A program made the translations under genes and the position numbers. A DNA stretch of 64,000 nucleotides from an uncultured Verrucomicrobiota bacterium (lineage in GTDB: Bacteria > Verrucomicrobiota > Kiritimatiellia > SS1-B-03-39 > UBA6053), in the NCBI GenBank assembly GCA_937127435.1, contig CAKZLZ010000186.1:47020-111019 (forward strand), given 5' to 3'. Positions 27,460 to 36,110 of the stretch are shown here, piece by piece (positions within the stretch are counted from its first letter, which is position 1; every line of letters starts with the position of its first letter). The notes under the pieces were generated by a model. That model was given only the letters and a program-made list of their open reading frames with translations, had not been told where the DNA came from and did not search any database.

Positions 27460-28331
27460 TGAAACGAACGAATGCTTTTAAGCTTTTCACTCTTCTTCTC
27501 TTTACCGCTCTGTTTTTAACAGGGTGTAAAAGCAATACCGGGGACGGGGAACGTTCACGGCGGGCCTATGACTATGTTCCTCCGGTTTTGATTGCCACTC
27601 CTGTCCCTACATCGGTTCCGGTTATGGAAGAGCCGAAAGATGAGCCGGCCGTTGAAGTTGAAGCCGAAGAGGACACTGAAGATCAGGTGGGCGAAAAAGG
27701 AGAAAAGAAGAAAGGATTCTTCGGCCGTCTCTTTTCGAAAGATAAGAAGAAAGAAAAGGAAGCCAGTACGGTTTCCCGTGTCGGGGATAACCCTGAGATG
27801 GAGATGAATGAAGCGGGTGAGTTGGTGATAAAGGATCAACCTACTGACAATGTATACCGTTTAAAAGTCGGAGATGCCGTATATATTTCCCTCTCCGGAT
27901 CCGGAGGATTGGATGAAGATATTCAAACCCTGATTGATGATGAAGGCTCGGTTAAATTGCGTTATATTGGAACGGTTAAAGCCAAAGGTCTCAGTTCGAC
28001 CGAACTGGAACGTGAAATCGAAGCAGAATATACAGACCGTCAGAAAATCTATAAAGATGTGACCGTGCGGGTTGTCGTTCCCAACACCTTCTATTCGATC
28101 GGTGGAGAAGTTAATCAGCCCGGTCGTTTTCCCCTGGTGGGACGGGTGACCCTCAGTCATGCGATTGTTGCGGCGGGAAATTTCACAGAATGGGTGGATG
28201 AGAAAGAAATCACCTTGGTGCGGAATAATGAAAAAGTTGTGATTAACTTTAAAAAGATCCGCAACAATCCTAACTTGGATGTGGAATTACTGGCCGGAGA
28301 TGTGGTCTGGGTTGGTCGTTCTACTTTTTAA
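27459..28331 (+). CDS. Wza-like polysaccharide export lipoprotein
   Basis: 290 residues. The lipobox LTGC ends at C23, so it is an outer-membrane or periplasmic lipoprotein. After a long acidic and Lys-rich linker (about 45-110), the polysaccharide export domain begins near 130 (NVYRLKVGDAVYISLSGSGG), followed by a SLBB-type domain (NTFYSIGGEVNQPGRFPL) and VELLAGDVVWVG. It is shorter than classical Wza (about 380) and has one SLBB domain. The lysine-rich linker (GEKGEKKKGFFGRLFSKDKK) is atypical. It overlaps the Wzz/BY-kinase gene by one base and ends 4 bp before the ligase gene, so translation of all three is coupled. Role: passage of polymer through the outer membrane. Confidence 0.9.
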   Translation: MKRTNAFKLFTLLLFTALFLTGCKSNTGDGERSRRAYDYVPPVLIATPVPTSVPVMEEPKDEPAVEVEAEEDTEDQVGEKGEKKKGFFGRLFSKDKKKEKEASTVSRVGDNPEMEMNEAGELVIKDQPTDNVYRLKVGDAVYISLSGSGGLDEDIQTLIDDEGSVKLRYIGTVKAKGLSSTELEREIEAEYTDRQKIYKDVTVRVVVPNTFYSIGGEVNQPGRFPLVGRVTLSHAIVAAGNFTEWVDEKEITLVRNNEKVVINFKKIRNNPNLDVELLAGDVVWVGRSTF

Positions 28332-28335
28332 GTAA

Positions 28336-30258
28336 ATGGGCCGTCGCCGCAAATCTTCAAAACGAAAAAGGGGGGGCGTTCCGTCCCCGACAATTGAACT
28401 GCCGATTCTTCGAATCGGCATCTTTTGTTTTTTATGTATTTGTTTGTTGGGGATGGTTACTCTTTTCGGAGGGACCCGCTTCTGGGCCGCCGGACCCTTT
28501 TGGCTTCCCGTTTTAATGGCCCTGGGAGCCTTTCTGGCGGTTACCTTTGTCCGGACGTGGAAGACGTCGGCCGGTCTCTGTTTGCCACGGGATTTCTTTT
28601 TCTGGTCCTTGATTTTACTTTATGTTGCAATCCGGGCTGCATTTTTTACTCCCATTGCATTTGAGACCTGGACCGAACTGTTATTTCTGCTGACGGCGTG
28701 GTTGCTTTATGGGGTTTTGTCGGATGTGGGAAATCAGGCCTCTTCATGGACTTTGGGGTCGTTTATAATTCTATCCTGGGTTCTGATCCAATCGTTATAT
28801 GCCATTAGCCATCATTGGCACGGTAACACCATGGTATTGTATCTTCCCCGTCCGGCCCAGTACGGTATGCGGGCAAGCGGTACGTACATTTGCCCGAATC
28901 ACTTTGCCCATTTTATTTTAATGGGCATGGTTTTGGCTTTTGCCTTGGTGTTTACACCCAGGGTCCGTTTGGGGCTCCGTATATTTGCAGGTTATGTATT
29001 CATTCCTGCCACAATTGCTTTGATCCTGAGTCACTCACGCTCCGGCATGATCGGTGCTTTTGCCGGCATCTCAGCGGTGTGCCTGGGTAAAGCCCTGCGA
29101 AAGGGGTGGAAAAGAGTGGTCTGTATTCTCTTGTTGCTCACATTAATGGGAGCGGGATGTATTTTCGCTTTACTGCAGTTTTATCCTCCCATGCGTGCAA
29201 GGATGGTGAGAGATGTTCAAAACAATATCCGCATTTCCCAAGTATGGCCCGACACATGGCGCATGATCGAAGGAGAAGGTTTTTGGGGAGCGGGTCCGGG
29301 GGTTTACATCAATGTATTCGAAAAGTACCGGGAGCATTTTTCATCCTCACGCTTACACCTGGAATATGCACATAATGAATTTCTCAACACTTTAGCCGAA
29401 TACGGCTGGGCCGCCTCGGCAGTTTTTCTCTTATTGCTGGGCTGGTTGTTTGCGAGATGGATCCGTGCCGCGGTCAAAAGTGAATCAGATCAAACCGCGA
29501 TGATTCCTATAACCATGCTGGGGCTTTCCGCAGGAACATTTGCACATGCTTTTTTCGATTTTAATCTGCACATCCCTGCAAACGGTTTGTTGTTTGTGGC
29601 TTTAATCGGTTGGCTCACGGGTGTGGGTATTTATCGTCATGTTTGGAAAAATCTGCGACCGATAAGCACCCTGAAGCTGCGTTGTTATGCCTTGTTCGGT
29701 TTTGTGGCGTGTTTGGTCATGATTCCATTTGTCACCCGGATGATGGTGGGAGGGTGGTATGAATACCGGATGATCAAAGCGGAGGAGCAGGCTGAACTGG
29801 TTGAGAAGGCGGCCTATTCGGAAAAAATGCGTGCCTGGATGCCTTGGGCGTCCCGGGGATGGATGGAAATGGGGAATGAATTACGGGAAAAGGCGTTTTG
29901 GGAGCAAGGATCAGAAAAACAACAGTTTATTACCGCAAGCCGTGAAGCGTATGAAAAAGCATTGGCCCTCAACAACTACGATTCTGAGGCCCAACAGGGC
30001 TTGGTGGAGTTGGCCCGCATTGAAAAACGACCCGAACAGGCTTTGGTTGAGGTAAGGCGGTTATTGGAATTAACTCCGTTTGAATTGCAAGTACGCATTC
30101 AGTACGGCCTGATTTTACGTGAGTTGGATCGGCCGGAAGAAGCGCTTGAAGTTTTTGAAGCGGCGCAACGACTGGATGCACCTTTTTCCAAACAGGTGGA
30201 TTTAAACATTCGCCGTCTTCGCCAAATCATAAAGCAGAAAACGGAAGAAGCAAAATGA
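28336..30258 (+). CDS. O-antigen ligase/polymerase-like membrane protein with TPR tail
   Basis: 640 residues. A very basic N-terminus is followed by about ten to twelve hydrophobic helices (FCFLCICLLGMVTLFGGT, IGIFCFL and others) and a large loop with YGMRASGTYICPNHFAHF and HSRSGMIGAFAG, the pattern of the Wzy_C / WaaL ligase family. After the last helix (about 460) a soluble tail has tetratricopeptide-like repeats: SREAYEKALALNNYDSEAQ and RPEEALEVFEAAQRLD. The gene is 5 bp from the Wza gene. It should polymerise or ligate repeat units at the periplasmic face. Ligase and polymerase cannot be separated by sequence. Confidence 0.87.
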   Translation: MGRRRKSSKRKRGGVPSPTIELPILRIGIFCFLCICLLGMVTLFGGTRFWAAGPFWLPVLMALGAFLAVTFVRTWKTSAGLCLPRDFFFWSLILLYVAIRAAFFTPIAFETWTELLFLLTAWLLYGVLSDVGNQASSWTLGSFIILSWVLIQSLYAISHHWHGNTMVLYLPRPAQYGMRASGTYICPNHFAHFILMGMVLAFALVFTPRVRLGLRIFAGYVFIPATIALILSHSRSGMIGAFAGISAVCLGKALRKGWKRVVCILLLLTLMGAGCIFALLQFYPPMRARMVRDVQNNIRISQVWPDTWRMIEGEGFWGAGPGVYINVFEKYREHFSSSRLHLEYAHNEFLNTLAEYGWAASAVFLLLLGWLFARWIRAAVKSESDQTAMIPITMLGLSAGTFAHAFFDFNLHIPANGLLFVALIGWLTGVGIYRHVWKNLRPISTLKLRCYALFGFVACLVMIPFVTRMMVGGWYEYRMIKAEEQAELVEKAAYSEKMRAWMPWASRGWMEMGNELREKAFWEQGSEKQQFITASREAYEKALALNNYDSEAQQGLVELARIEKRPEQALVEVRRLLELTPFELQVRIQYGLILRELDRPEEALEVFEAAQRLDAPFSKQVDLNIRRLRQIIKQKTEEAK

Positions 30259-30279
30259 CGCTTTTTATAAAGCTCTCTG

Positions 30280-30309
30280 TTGACAGCGCGTACCCCTTTA
30301 TTGTATAAG
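30280..30309 (+). promoter_or_regulatory. Promoter of tRNA-Cys (and probably gcvH-lipB)
   Basis: Consensus TTGACA at 30280-30285, an 18-bp spacer and TATAAG at 30304-30309, 14 bp before the tRNA. No terminator separates the tRNA from gcvH, so this promoter probably drives all three. Confidence 0.7.
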
Positions 30310-30323
30310 CGTCGCCCACATAT

Positions 30324-30400
30324 GGCGTGGTGGCAGAGTGGTCTAATGCGCGGGATTGCAAATCCTGTTATCGTCGGTTCGAATCCGACCCACGCCTCCA
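30324..30400 (+). tRNA. tRNA-Cys (anticodon GCA)
   Basis: The 77-base sequence folds as a full cloverleaf. The acceptor pairs GGCGTGG with CCACGCC, followed by T and an encoded CCA at 30398-30400. The anticodon stem CGGGA/TCCTG encloses the loop TTGCAAA with anticodon GCA. The T arm is GTCGG-TTCGAAT-CCGAC. Confidence 0.97.
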
Positions 30401-30422
30401 ATTTACCTTTGAGGAGTTTCTA

Positions 30423-30806
30423 ATGCAAGTACCTGAAGATCTGAAATATACTGAGAGTCACGAGTGGGTACGCAACGAGGATGGACTCTGCAGAGTCGGG
30501 ATTACGGAATTCGCCCAAAGTCAATTGGCTGATCTTACTTTTGTTGATCTGCCTGAAGTAGGGGCTTCGGTTTCTTCCGGAGATGAAATTGCAGTGGTTG
30601 AATCCGTAAAAGCGGCTTCAGATGTGTACGCACCGATTTCCGGTGAGATTGTCTCAATTAACGATGAATTGAGTGATGCGCCTGAAAAAATCAATGAAGA
30701 CTCTTTTGGAGAGGGTTGGTTGTTTGTGATTCGCCCCAGTGATGCGGGTGAACTTGACGGGCTTCTGGATGCAGACGCCTATCGCGGATTGTTGCCTGAG
30801 GAATGA
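30423..30806 (+). CDS. gcvH: Glycine cleavage system H protein
   Basis: 127 residues, the normal length. The lipoyl carrier of the glycine cleavage system, shuttling the aminomethyl group between the P, T and L proteins. The lipoylated lysine is K63 in [15 protein letters not shown]; the flanking ESHEWVR and [19 protein letters not shown] are characteristic. The ATG at 30423 follows GAGGAG at 7 bp; an upstream extension would run into the tRNA. It overlaps lipB by four bases, placing the carrier next to the enzyme that supplies its octanoyl group. The other gcv genes are absent from the window, so the H protein may also serve as a lipoyl donor for other complexes. Confidence 0.96.
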   Translation: MQVPEDLKYTESHEWVRNEDGLCRVGITEFAQSQLADLTFVDLPEVGASVSSGDEIAVVESVKAASDVYAPISGEIVSINDELSDAPEKINEDSFGEGWLFVIRPSDAGELDGLLDADAYRGLLPEE

Positions 30807-31498
30807 GTCCTTCCCGTTTTTGTATTTTTGAAGAACCGCTTCCTTACCCCGAAGCGGTTTCTTTGCAGGGAGAGCTTGTGTCTGCCCGGTTGGCGGATCA
30901 GATTCCGGATACCTTTTTGCTGCTTCAGCATCCCCCGGTAATTACGCTGGGGCGTCGGGGAAGAAAAAACTTCCTGCTTGCCGATGATGAAACCCTTAGA
31001 AAACAAGGGGTTGAAGTGCATATCTCCACCCGTGGGGGGGACGTGACCTATCATGGGCCGGGGCAATGGGTCCTGTATCCAATTCTGAAGCTGGGGAGCA
31101 ATGAGATGGGGGCCCACGGTTATTTGCATGCGCTTGAATCCGTGGCCCTTCAGACGGCCGGGGATTTCGGAATAGAGGCCTTTCGAAAAGAAGGCAAAGC
31201 GGGGGCCTGGTGTGAACAGGGAAAGTTTTCCGCGATTGGATTTAAATTCACCCGGTGGGTTACTTCCCACGGTTTAAGTCTCAATGTGAAACCCAACCTC
31301 GGGTTCTTTGATTTAATCGTCGGCTGCGGATTGGTGGGGGAACAGGTGAGTTCCTTTGAGAAGGTGCTCGGTGAGCAGAATTGCCCCGAGATGGATGCCG
31401 TTGCAGAAGCAATGAGAAAGGCCGTGGGAGAGGTTTTTCAACGGGAATTGATTGATATTGCACCCCGGATGCTTGGAAAGCCCGTTTCTTCAGTTTGA
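30803..31498 (+). CDS. lipB: Lipoyl(octanoyl) transferase
   Basis: 231 residues. Transfers octanoyl from acyl-carrier protein to lipoyl domains. The substrate-binding motif [14 protein letters not shown] is intact at about 75-88, with the catalytic lysine K141 in GKFSAIGFK and the catalytic cysteine C175 in [17 protein letters not shown] between them is also conserved. The start overlaps the stop of gcvH (ATGA), so carrier and modifying enzyme are translationally coupled. No lipA is adjacent. Confidence 0.96.
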   Translation: MSPSRFCIFEEPLPYPEAVSLQGELVSARLADQIPDTFLLLQHPPVITLGRRGRKNFLLADDETLRKQGVEVHISTRGGDVTYHGPGQWVLYPILKLGSNEMGAHGYLHALESVALQTAGDFGIEAFRKEGKAGAWCEQGKFSAIGFKFTRWVTSHGLSLNVKPNLGFFDLIVGCGLVGEQVSSFEKVLGEQNCPEMDAVAEAMRKAVGEVFQRELIDIAPRMLGKPVSSV

Positions 31499-31808
31499 TT
31501 TTGTGAGTCACTCTTTTGTGTGAAGGCTAAACCCTCAAGTGACTGATGTCCATTATCCCCATAATTTACTCATCATTCTATCTCTATTATCGTATATCAT
31601 CGATGTACGATTATAAAGTGGGTGATGTGTGATGGGTGATGGGTGATGGGTGGTGCTGGGAGGAGGTAGGTGGGAAAGATGCGGATGTGCGCAGGCTCAG
31701 AGATGAGCTGAAAAATATCCAAAAGGGTGTTGTCGGCCATGGGAACCGAAGAAAACCTGTTCTTGTTTCTGTCATCGCCCCGGGGAATTGGGCGGCGGGA
31801 ATCAAGGC
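31499..31808. repeat. Intergenic stretch with a GTGATGG simple repeat
   Basis: This 310-bp gap between lipB and the convergent transporter gene holds no gene. From about 31618 to 31655 it contains a short tandem run of variants of GTGATGG. An inverted pair AGTCACT/AGTGACT near 31507-31544 has a long loop and no T run, so it is not a convincing terminator. Confidence 0.6.
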
Positions 31809-33125
31809 TTAGAGGAAGTAACGCAAATAAATATACACGCTCGAAAGGGTCACACTCAGTATCAGGGTGGGGAAGCCCAATTTAAAGAAATCACCAAAAG
31901 TCAGTTTGTATTTGTTGTTGCGGGCAATCTGGGTGACCACGACATTGGCGGATGCGCCAATGAGTGTTCCGTTTCCACCCAGACAGGCGCCAAGGGCCAA
32001 AGACCAAAACAGGGGCTCGGAAATGGTGGTAAGCGCCTCCGCGCTCTGAGGATCCAGACCTGCTTGTTCACAGAAGCCCGGAATAATCGAATTGAGGATG
32101 GGGATAAAGGCAATGACCAGAGGAATATTGTCGAGGAAGGCACTGGCGATGGCGCTGAACCAGAGGATGGCCAGGGCTGTGACCAGGAGATTGCCGTTGG
32201 TCAATTCGATGACTTTGGTACCCAGCAAGGTGAAGAGGCCGTTTTCTTCAAGTGCGCCAACCATCATAAACAATCCGATAAAAAACAGGATGGTGTTCCA
32301 TTCCACTTTTGCCAGTGCGTGATGGATATCTTCTTTGCAAATCAGACACATTAAAAATCCACCGGCCAAGGCGATAATTCCGGTTTCGATATGAACGGTA
32401 TGGCTGACGAAAAATCCAATCAGAACCAGTCCCATACAGGGCAGTGCTTTCTTAAGACGCCCCGGATGTATAATCGCCAACTTGGGCTCCGCCTGCATCA
32501 GGTTGGTTTTGGCTTCTTCGGTTACTTGAAACTTGTGTCCCAGACGGAAGCGCACGATGACGCCGACCACAATCAGAATCACCAGTGCAATGGGGCCGAG
32601 GTGAATAAGGAAATCATTAAAACTCAGGTGGGTTTGGGACCCGATAATAATGTTGGGGGGATCTCCAACCAGCGTACCGGTGCCCCCGATGTTTGAGAAA
32701 AGGGCTTCTAAAATAAGGAAAGGTACGGTGGGGATTTCCAACAATTGGGTGATGAGAATCGTAATCGGCGCAATAAGAATAACCGTGGTGACGTTATCCA
32801 GGAATGCAGACAGAAATGCGGTGACGAATAACATCAGCATTAACAAACGCGGGCCGTTTCCTTTTGCGACCTGGGCGGTTACAATGGCGATCCATTCAAA
32901 AAGACCTGTAGATGCGAGAATATTCACGCACATCATCATGCCGATAAGTAAAAAGACAACATTCAGATCAATCCGCTCTACCGCGGCGTGATAGCCGATT
33001 TGATGGGTGCCGATCAGTAAGGCCGCCCCCAGAATAGCGGTAATGGTTTTATCGACTTTTTCACTGGCGATGAAAAAATAGGCGACCAAAAAGATGATCA
33101 GCGAAGGCATAAATGATTCAGTCAT
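31809..33125 (-). CDS. NhaD/ArsB-type sodium:proton antiporter-like transporter
   Basis: 438 residues with about eleven to twelve hydrophobic helices. Family signatures of the ion transporter superfamily (ArsB/NhaD/citrate) are present: FVTAFLSAFLDNVTTVILIAP in the first half and ASAFLDNIPLVIAFIPI in the second, each with the Asp-Asn pair, plus NIGGTGTLVGDPPNIIIG. The two halves are internally related, as expected of an inverted repeat. NhaD antiporters import protons in exchange for Na+, which suits a saline habitat. The stop codon TAG is at 31809-31811, and the next gene (EIIA-CBS) is 9 bp upstream, so they form an operon. Substrate could also be another anion; Na+/H+ is the best guess. Confidence 0.85.
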   Translation of the reverse strand: MTESFMPSLIIFLVAYFFIASEKVDKTITAILGAALLIGTHQIGYHAAVERIDLNVVFLLIGMMMCVNILASTGLFEWIAIVTAQVAKGNGPRLLMLMLFVTAFLSAFLDNVTTVILIAPITILITQLLEIPTVPFLILEALFSNIGGTGTLVGDPPNIIIGSQTHLSFNDFLIHLGPIALVILIVVGVIVRFRLGHKFQVTEEAKTNLMQAEPKLAIIHPGRLKKALPCMGLVLIGFFVSHTVHIETGIIALAGGFLMCLICKEDIHHALAKVEWNTILFFIGLFMMVGALEENGLFTLLGTKVIELTNGNLLVTALAILWFSAIASAFLDNIPLVIAFIPILNSIIPGFCEQAGLDPQSAEALTTISEPLFWSLALGACLGGNGTLIGASANVVVTQIARNNKYKLTFGDFFKLGFPTLILSVTLSSVYIYLRYFL

Positions 33126-33134
33126 AGGATTCTT

Positions 33135-34058
33135 CTAAAAATTGATGGCTCGGTCTAATACGGCGAGGCGGTCAATGATCCCCACCAGTTTCCCTTTAGG
33201 ATCTGTCACAAAGACTTTCAGATGTTTTTTGACCGATAGTTGAAAAATCACTTCAATGAGCGTTGCCGTCGTGGGAAGCGTAGGGACATCCTTATCCAAA
33301 AGTTCTGCGGCAGTCATTCCCCCCTCATTTTGAAAATATTTATCCAGGGGGTTAAAGTTGCGAACAAAGGAAACGCTTTGCAGTTGCGTGAAAAATTCAG
33401 GCATTCCGTAATGAAAAACATTATCAGCGGTCACCTGGCCGAGGAGTGTGCCTTTTTCATCCAGTACCGCCAAGGTGGCTTCCTTATGTTTGTACATAAG
33501 GTGGGTGGTGTCTTGAATGGAGGTGTCTTTTGACAGGGTGGCCCGCGGTTTCACCATAATATCTGAAGCGGTTACGCTGAGTTGCAGATTCAGATCATAG
33601 GATTTCAGATAATTGAAAATCGTTTCCGGATCTTTCGCATTCAGAAAATACTCATGTACGGCGGGGTCATTGAGTAAGCGGGCCAAGGTGGACCAGATTT
33701 TGATCACAATGTTTGGGGTTTCCGCCGGTGCGATTACCATGCAGGAGAGTCGAACCGGTTTGTCATCCAGACATTTATAGTCCATTGGTTCTTCCAAAAC
33801 CGCAATGGAAAGGCCGAGTTGGCTGAAATCGTTTACCCGCGCATGGGGAACCAAAATACCATTTCCCAGTCCCGTACTTTGTTTCTGTTCCCGTTCCAAT
33901 AACCGGGCCACCAGATCATCCAGAGACGTTTCCTTGCGGATTTGTTCGGGGAGTTGGGCATGAATGGTTGCTGCCTGTTGTTTCAACAGGTCTTCTACCC
34001 CGTTTGCCTTAACGCCAGTGAGGATACATTCCGGTTGGATGAATTTCAGCAGGTTCAT
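33135..34058 (-). CDS. EIIA(Fru)-like and CBS-domain protein
   Basis: 307 residues from the ATG at 34058; a GTG at 34127 would add 23 residues. The first 150 residues are a PTS EIIA type-2 (fructose/mannitol) domain with the phosphorylatable histidine in GILVPHARV and the RLLNDPAVHEYFLNAKD pattern. The rest is two CBS motifs (SDIMVKPRATLSKDTSIQDT and TTATLIEVIFQLSVKKHLKVFVTD), which usually bind adenine nucleotides. It lies just ahead of the NhaD/ArsB-like transporter in one operon, so it may gate that transporter by phosphorylation or adenylate level. No other PTS component is here, so whether the histidine is phosphorylated is open. Confidence 0.85.
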   Translation of the reverse strand: MNLLKFIQPECILTGVKANGVEDLLKQQAATIHAQLPEQIRKETSLDDLVARLLEREQKQSTGLGNGILVPHARVNDFSQLGLSIAVLEEPMDYKCLDDKPVRLSCMVIAPAETPNIVIKIWSTLARLLNDPAVHEYFLNAKDPETIFNYLKSYDLNLQLSVTASDIMVKPRATLSKDTSIQDTTHLMYKHKEATLAVLDEKGTLLGQVTADNVFHYGMPEFFTQLQSVSFVRNFNPLDKYFQNEGGMTAAELLDKDVPTLPTTATLIEVIFQLSVKKHLKVFVTDPKGKLVGIIDRLAVLDRAINF

Positions 34059-34348
34059 GCGCGGTTTTGTACTTAAATCCAAATAAGAATCAATGTATTC
34101 TTTCAGCTTATATCCACATTCAAGCACTTGCTACAAAAGTGTTTCCTCCCGTTGAGAGTTTGGGGATTTGCGGTTTTTGCTATATAAGGAGCGAATGGTC
34201 TGAAAAGACCTTGGCTATCAGATGTTGTGAGTTCCGGGAGAAACGTGCTTGCGTATTGAATCTTTGGCATAAATCCCAATTCTGAATTGATTCAGGGACA
34301 GTCGATAGGGTAGAGCATGGGTATGTGTAAAATATCTGGAACTGTAAA

Positions 34349-35248
34349 ATGATGGGGGCATGCAAATTTTCCCATGTTGGCGTGCTTAAAGGGGGCTCAG
34401 GCAGTGAACGTGAAGTGTCTCTCCGCTCGGGTGCCGCGGTGGCTGATGCCTTGCGGGCTGCAGGGCTGACCGTCAGTGAACTGGATATTCAGGATCTGGG
34501 ATTCACCCTTCCTGATGGGGTTGAAGCTGTGTTTCCGGTTTTACATGGGGAGATGGGCGAAGACGGATTGGTTCAACACCGTTTGGAAGAGTTGGGGATT
34601 CCATACGTTGGATCCAGAAGTTGGGAAATGCCCCGGAGTTTGGACAAAGAAATCACCCATGCTTTGCTTCAGGTTGGGGCGGTGCCCATGGCGGAATGGG
34701 AGATGATCGAACCCGGCGAAAAGGTGAGTTTTACCGCTCCTTTGGTTTTAAAAGCACCTCGGCAAGGGTCCAGTATTGGATTGGCAATCGTTTTTTCCGA
34801 AGAGGAAATTCCCGGCGCTTTGGAAGAAGTCCGTAAATTTGATCCCCGTATTTTGGCGGAAAAATTTGTGGAAGGCACTGAATGCACCGTGGGCTTCCTC
34901 GGCGACCAGGTTTTGCCCGTCATTCAAATTGTGCCCCATAGCGGTAATTATGACTATGAAGCCAAATATCTGAGAAATGACACCCAATATCTTTGTCCGG
35001 CCCCCTACGATGCGGTGCAAACGGAGAAATTACAGTCTTTGGCTTTAAAGGCGTATAAAATTTTAGGGGGACGGCATTTAGGCCGGGTGGATTTCAGAGT
35101 GGATAAAAATGGCAATCCCTTTGTGTTGGAATTAAACACCATCCCCGGATTTACCGCCACCAGTCTGTTGCCCAAAGCTGCCGCCGCGGCCGGAATTGAT
35201 TTTCAATCGCTCTGTGTTCGCATTCTTGATCAGGCGGAGGTAGTGTAA
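34349..35248 (+). CDS. ddl: D-alanine--D-alanine ligase
   Basis: 299 residues, typical. Makes the D-Ala-D-Ala dipeptide for peptidoglycan. ATP-grasp fold with GGSGSEREVSLRSG at the start (family motif usually GGxSxERxVSLxSG), VFPVLHGEMGEDG, KAPRQGSSIGL, and the metal-binding LELNTIPGFTATSLLPKAA at the end. It heads the ftsQ-ftsA-ftsZ group and its stop overlaps ftsQ by one base (TAATG), as in dcw clusters. The Gly in place of the first position variant does not disturb the motif. Catalytic Arg, Asn and Glu residues are in place. Confidence 0.95.
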   Translation: MMGACKFSHVGVLKGGSGSEREVSLRSGAAVADALRAAGLTVSELDIQDLGFTLPDGVEAVFPVLHGEMGEDGLVQHRLEELGIPYVGSRSWEMPRSLDKEITHALLQVGAVPMAEWEMIEPGEKVSFTAPLVLKAPRQGSSIGLAIVFSEEEIPGALEEVRKFDPRILAEKFVEGTECTVGFLGDQVLPVIQIVPHSGNYDYEAKYLRNDTQYLCPAPYDAVQTEKLQSLALKAYKILGGRHLGRVDFRVDKNGNPFVLELNTIPGFTATSLLPKAAAAAGIDFQSLCVRILDQAEVV

Positions 35249-36108
35249 TGGCCATGCGGTCTAAAAAACAATCTAGCAAAAAGAAACGCCCGGCCACCCG
35301 GCGTAAAAGTGTGTTGCAAGTCAGCAGCACGCAAAAAACATCTCCGGTCGGTTTGCCGGCAGGAGCGGTTTTGCTGTTTGGGGGGTTATGCCTTTTAATG
35401 TTGGGCTGGGGTGTTTTACTTTTTATGACCTGGATGGGCGAAATCCTGTTTACGCACAACGAACGCTTTACCCTGGACGAGTTGGACGCCCGCTCTGATG
35501 GATTGTTGCCGGCTTCAATTTTACAGGGCTGGACCGAAACCCATATCGGCGATAATCTCTATCAAATTGATCTGAACAGTGTCCGGAAAAGTTTAGAGAA
35601 ACGCCCCATTGTCCGTAAAGCCGTGGTGCAGCGGAAATTGCCGGATACCTTGAGTGTGGTGGTCTATGAACGGGTGCCGGTTGCGCGCATGGGACAGGTG
35701 GAAGGGCGTATGAACTGGCTGATTGACGAAGAGGGCGTATTGATCAAAAAAAGTTTTGAATCGAAACATCTGCCTTTTCTCTTAGGGGTGGATCAGAATG
35801 TGGCTCTGGGAGATTCTATTTCCGATGGGTTGGCCGGACCGGTTTTACCCTATCTGGTGGCTTTACGGGATATGCCGGGGAAAATCCGTGATTTGTTGCC
35901 GGTGCATGTGGTGAATGTAAAGCATCCTGATTATCTGGATTTCCGACTCAAGGACGGGTTTCAAATTAAATTTCCGAGGGAAGGAGATTTGGACAAACTC
36001 ATCATGGAGTCTTCGCGAATCCTTTATAAAATTCACAACGAAAATCTGGATCAAATGAGCTTGGACATGTGTCCGGAAGGTCCAAATCGTATTGCGGCAC
36101 CGGAGTAA
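35248..36108 (+). CDS. ftsQ: Cell division protein FtsQ
   Basis: 286 residues. A lysine/arginine-rich cytoplasmic tail (about 1-30) is followed by one transmembrane helix (about 36-62) and a POTRA-type domain (ILQGWTETHIGDNLYQIDL, VRKAVVQRKLPDTLSVVVYERVPVA), then the beta domain. This is the topology of FtsQ/DivIB, which links FtsB/FtsL and the septal synthase. Sequence identity to proteobacterial FtsQ is low, so the call rests on topology, the POTRA pattern and position between ddl and ftsA. Start overlaps ddl by one base. Confidence 0.88.
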   Translation: MAMRSKKQSSKKKRPATRRKSVLQVSSTQKTSPVGLPAGAVLLFGGLCLLMLGWGVLLFMTWMGEILFTHNERFTLDELDARSDGLLPASILQGWTETHIGDNLYQIDLNSVRKSLEKRPIVRKAVVQRKLPDTLSVVVYERVPVARMGQVEGRMNWLIDEEGVLIKKSFESKHLPFLLGVDQNVALGDSISDGLAGPVLPYLVALRDMPGKIRDLLPVHVVNVKHPDYLDFRLKDGFQIKFPREGDLDKLIMESSRILYKIHNENLDQMSLDMCPEGPNRIAAPE

Positions 36109-36110
36109 GT

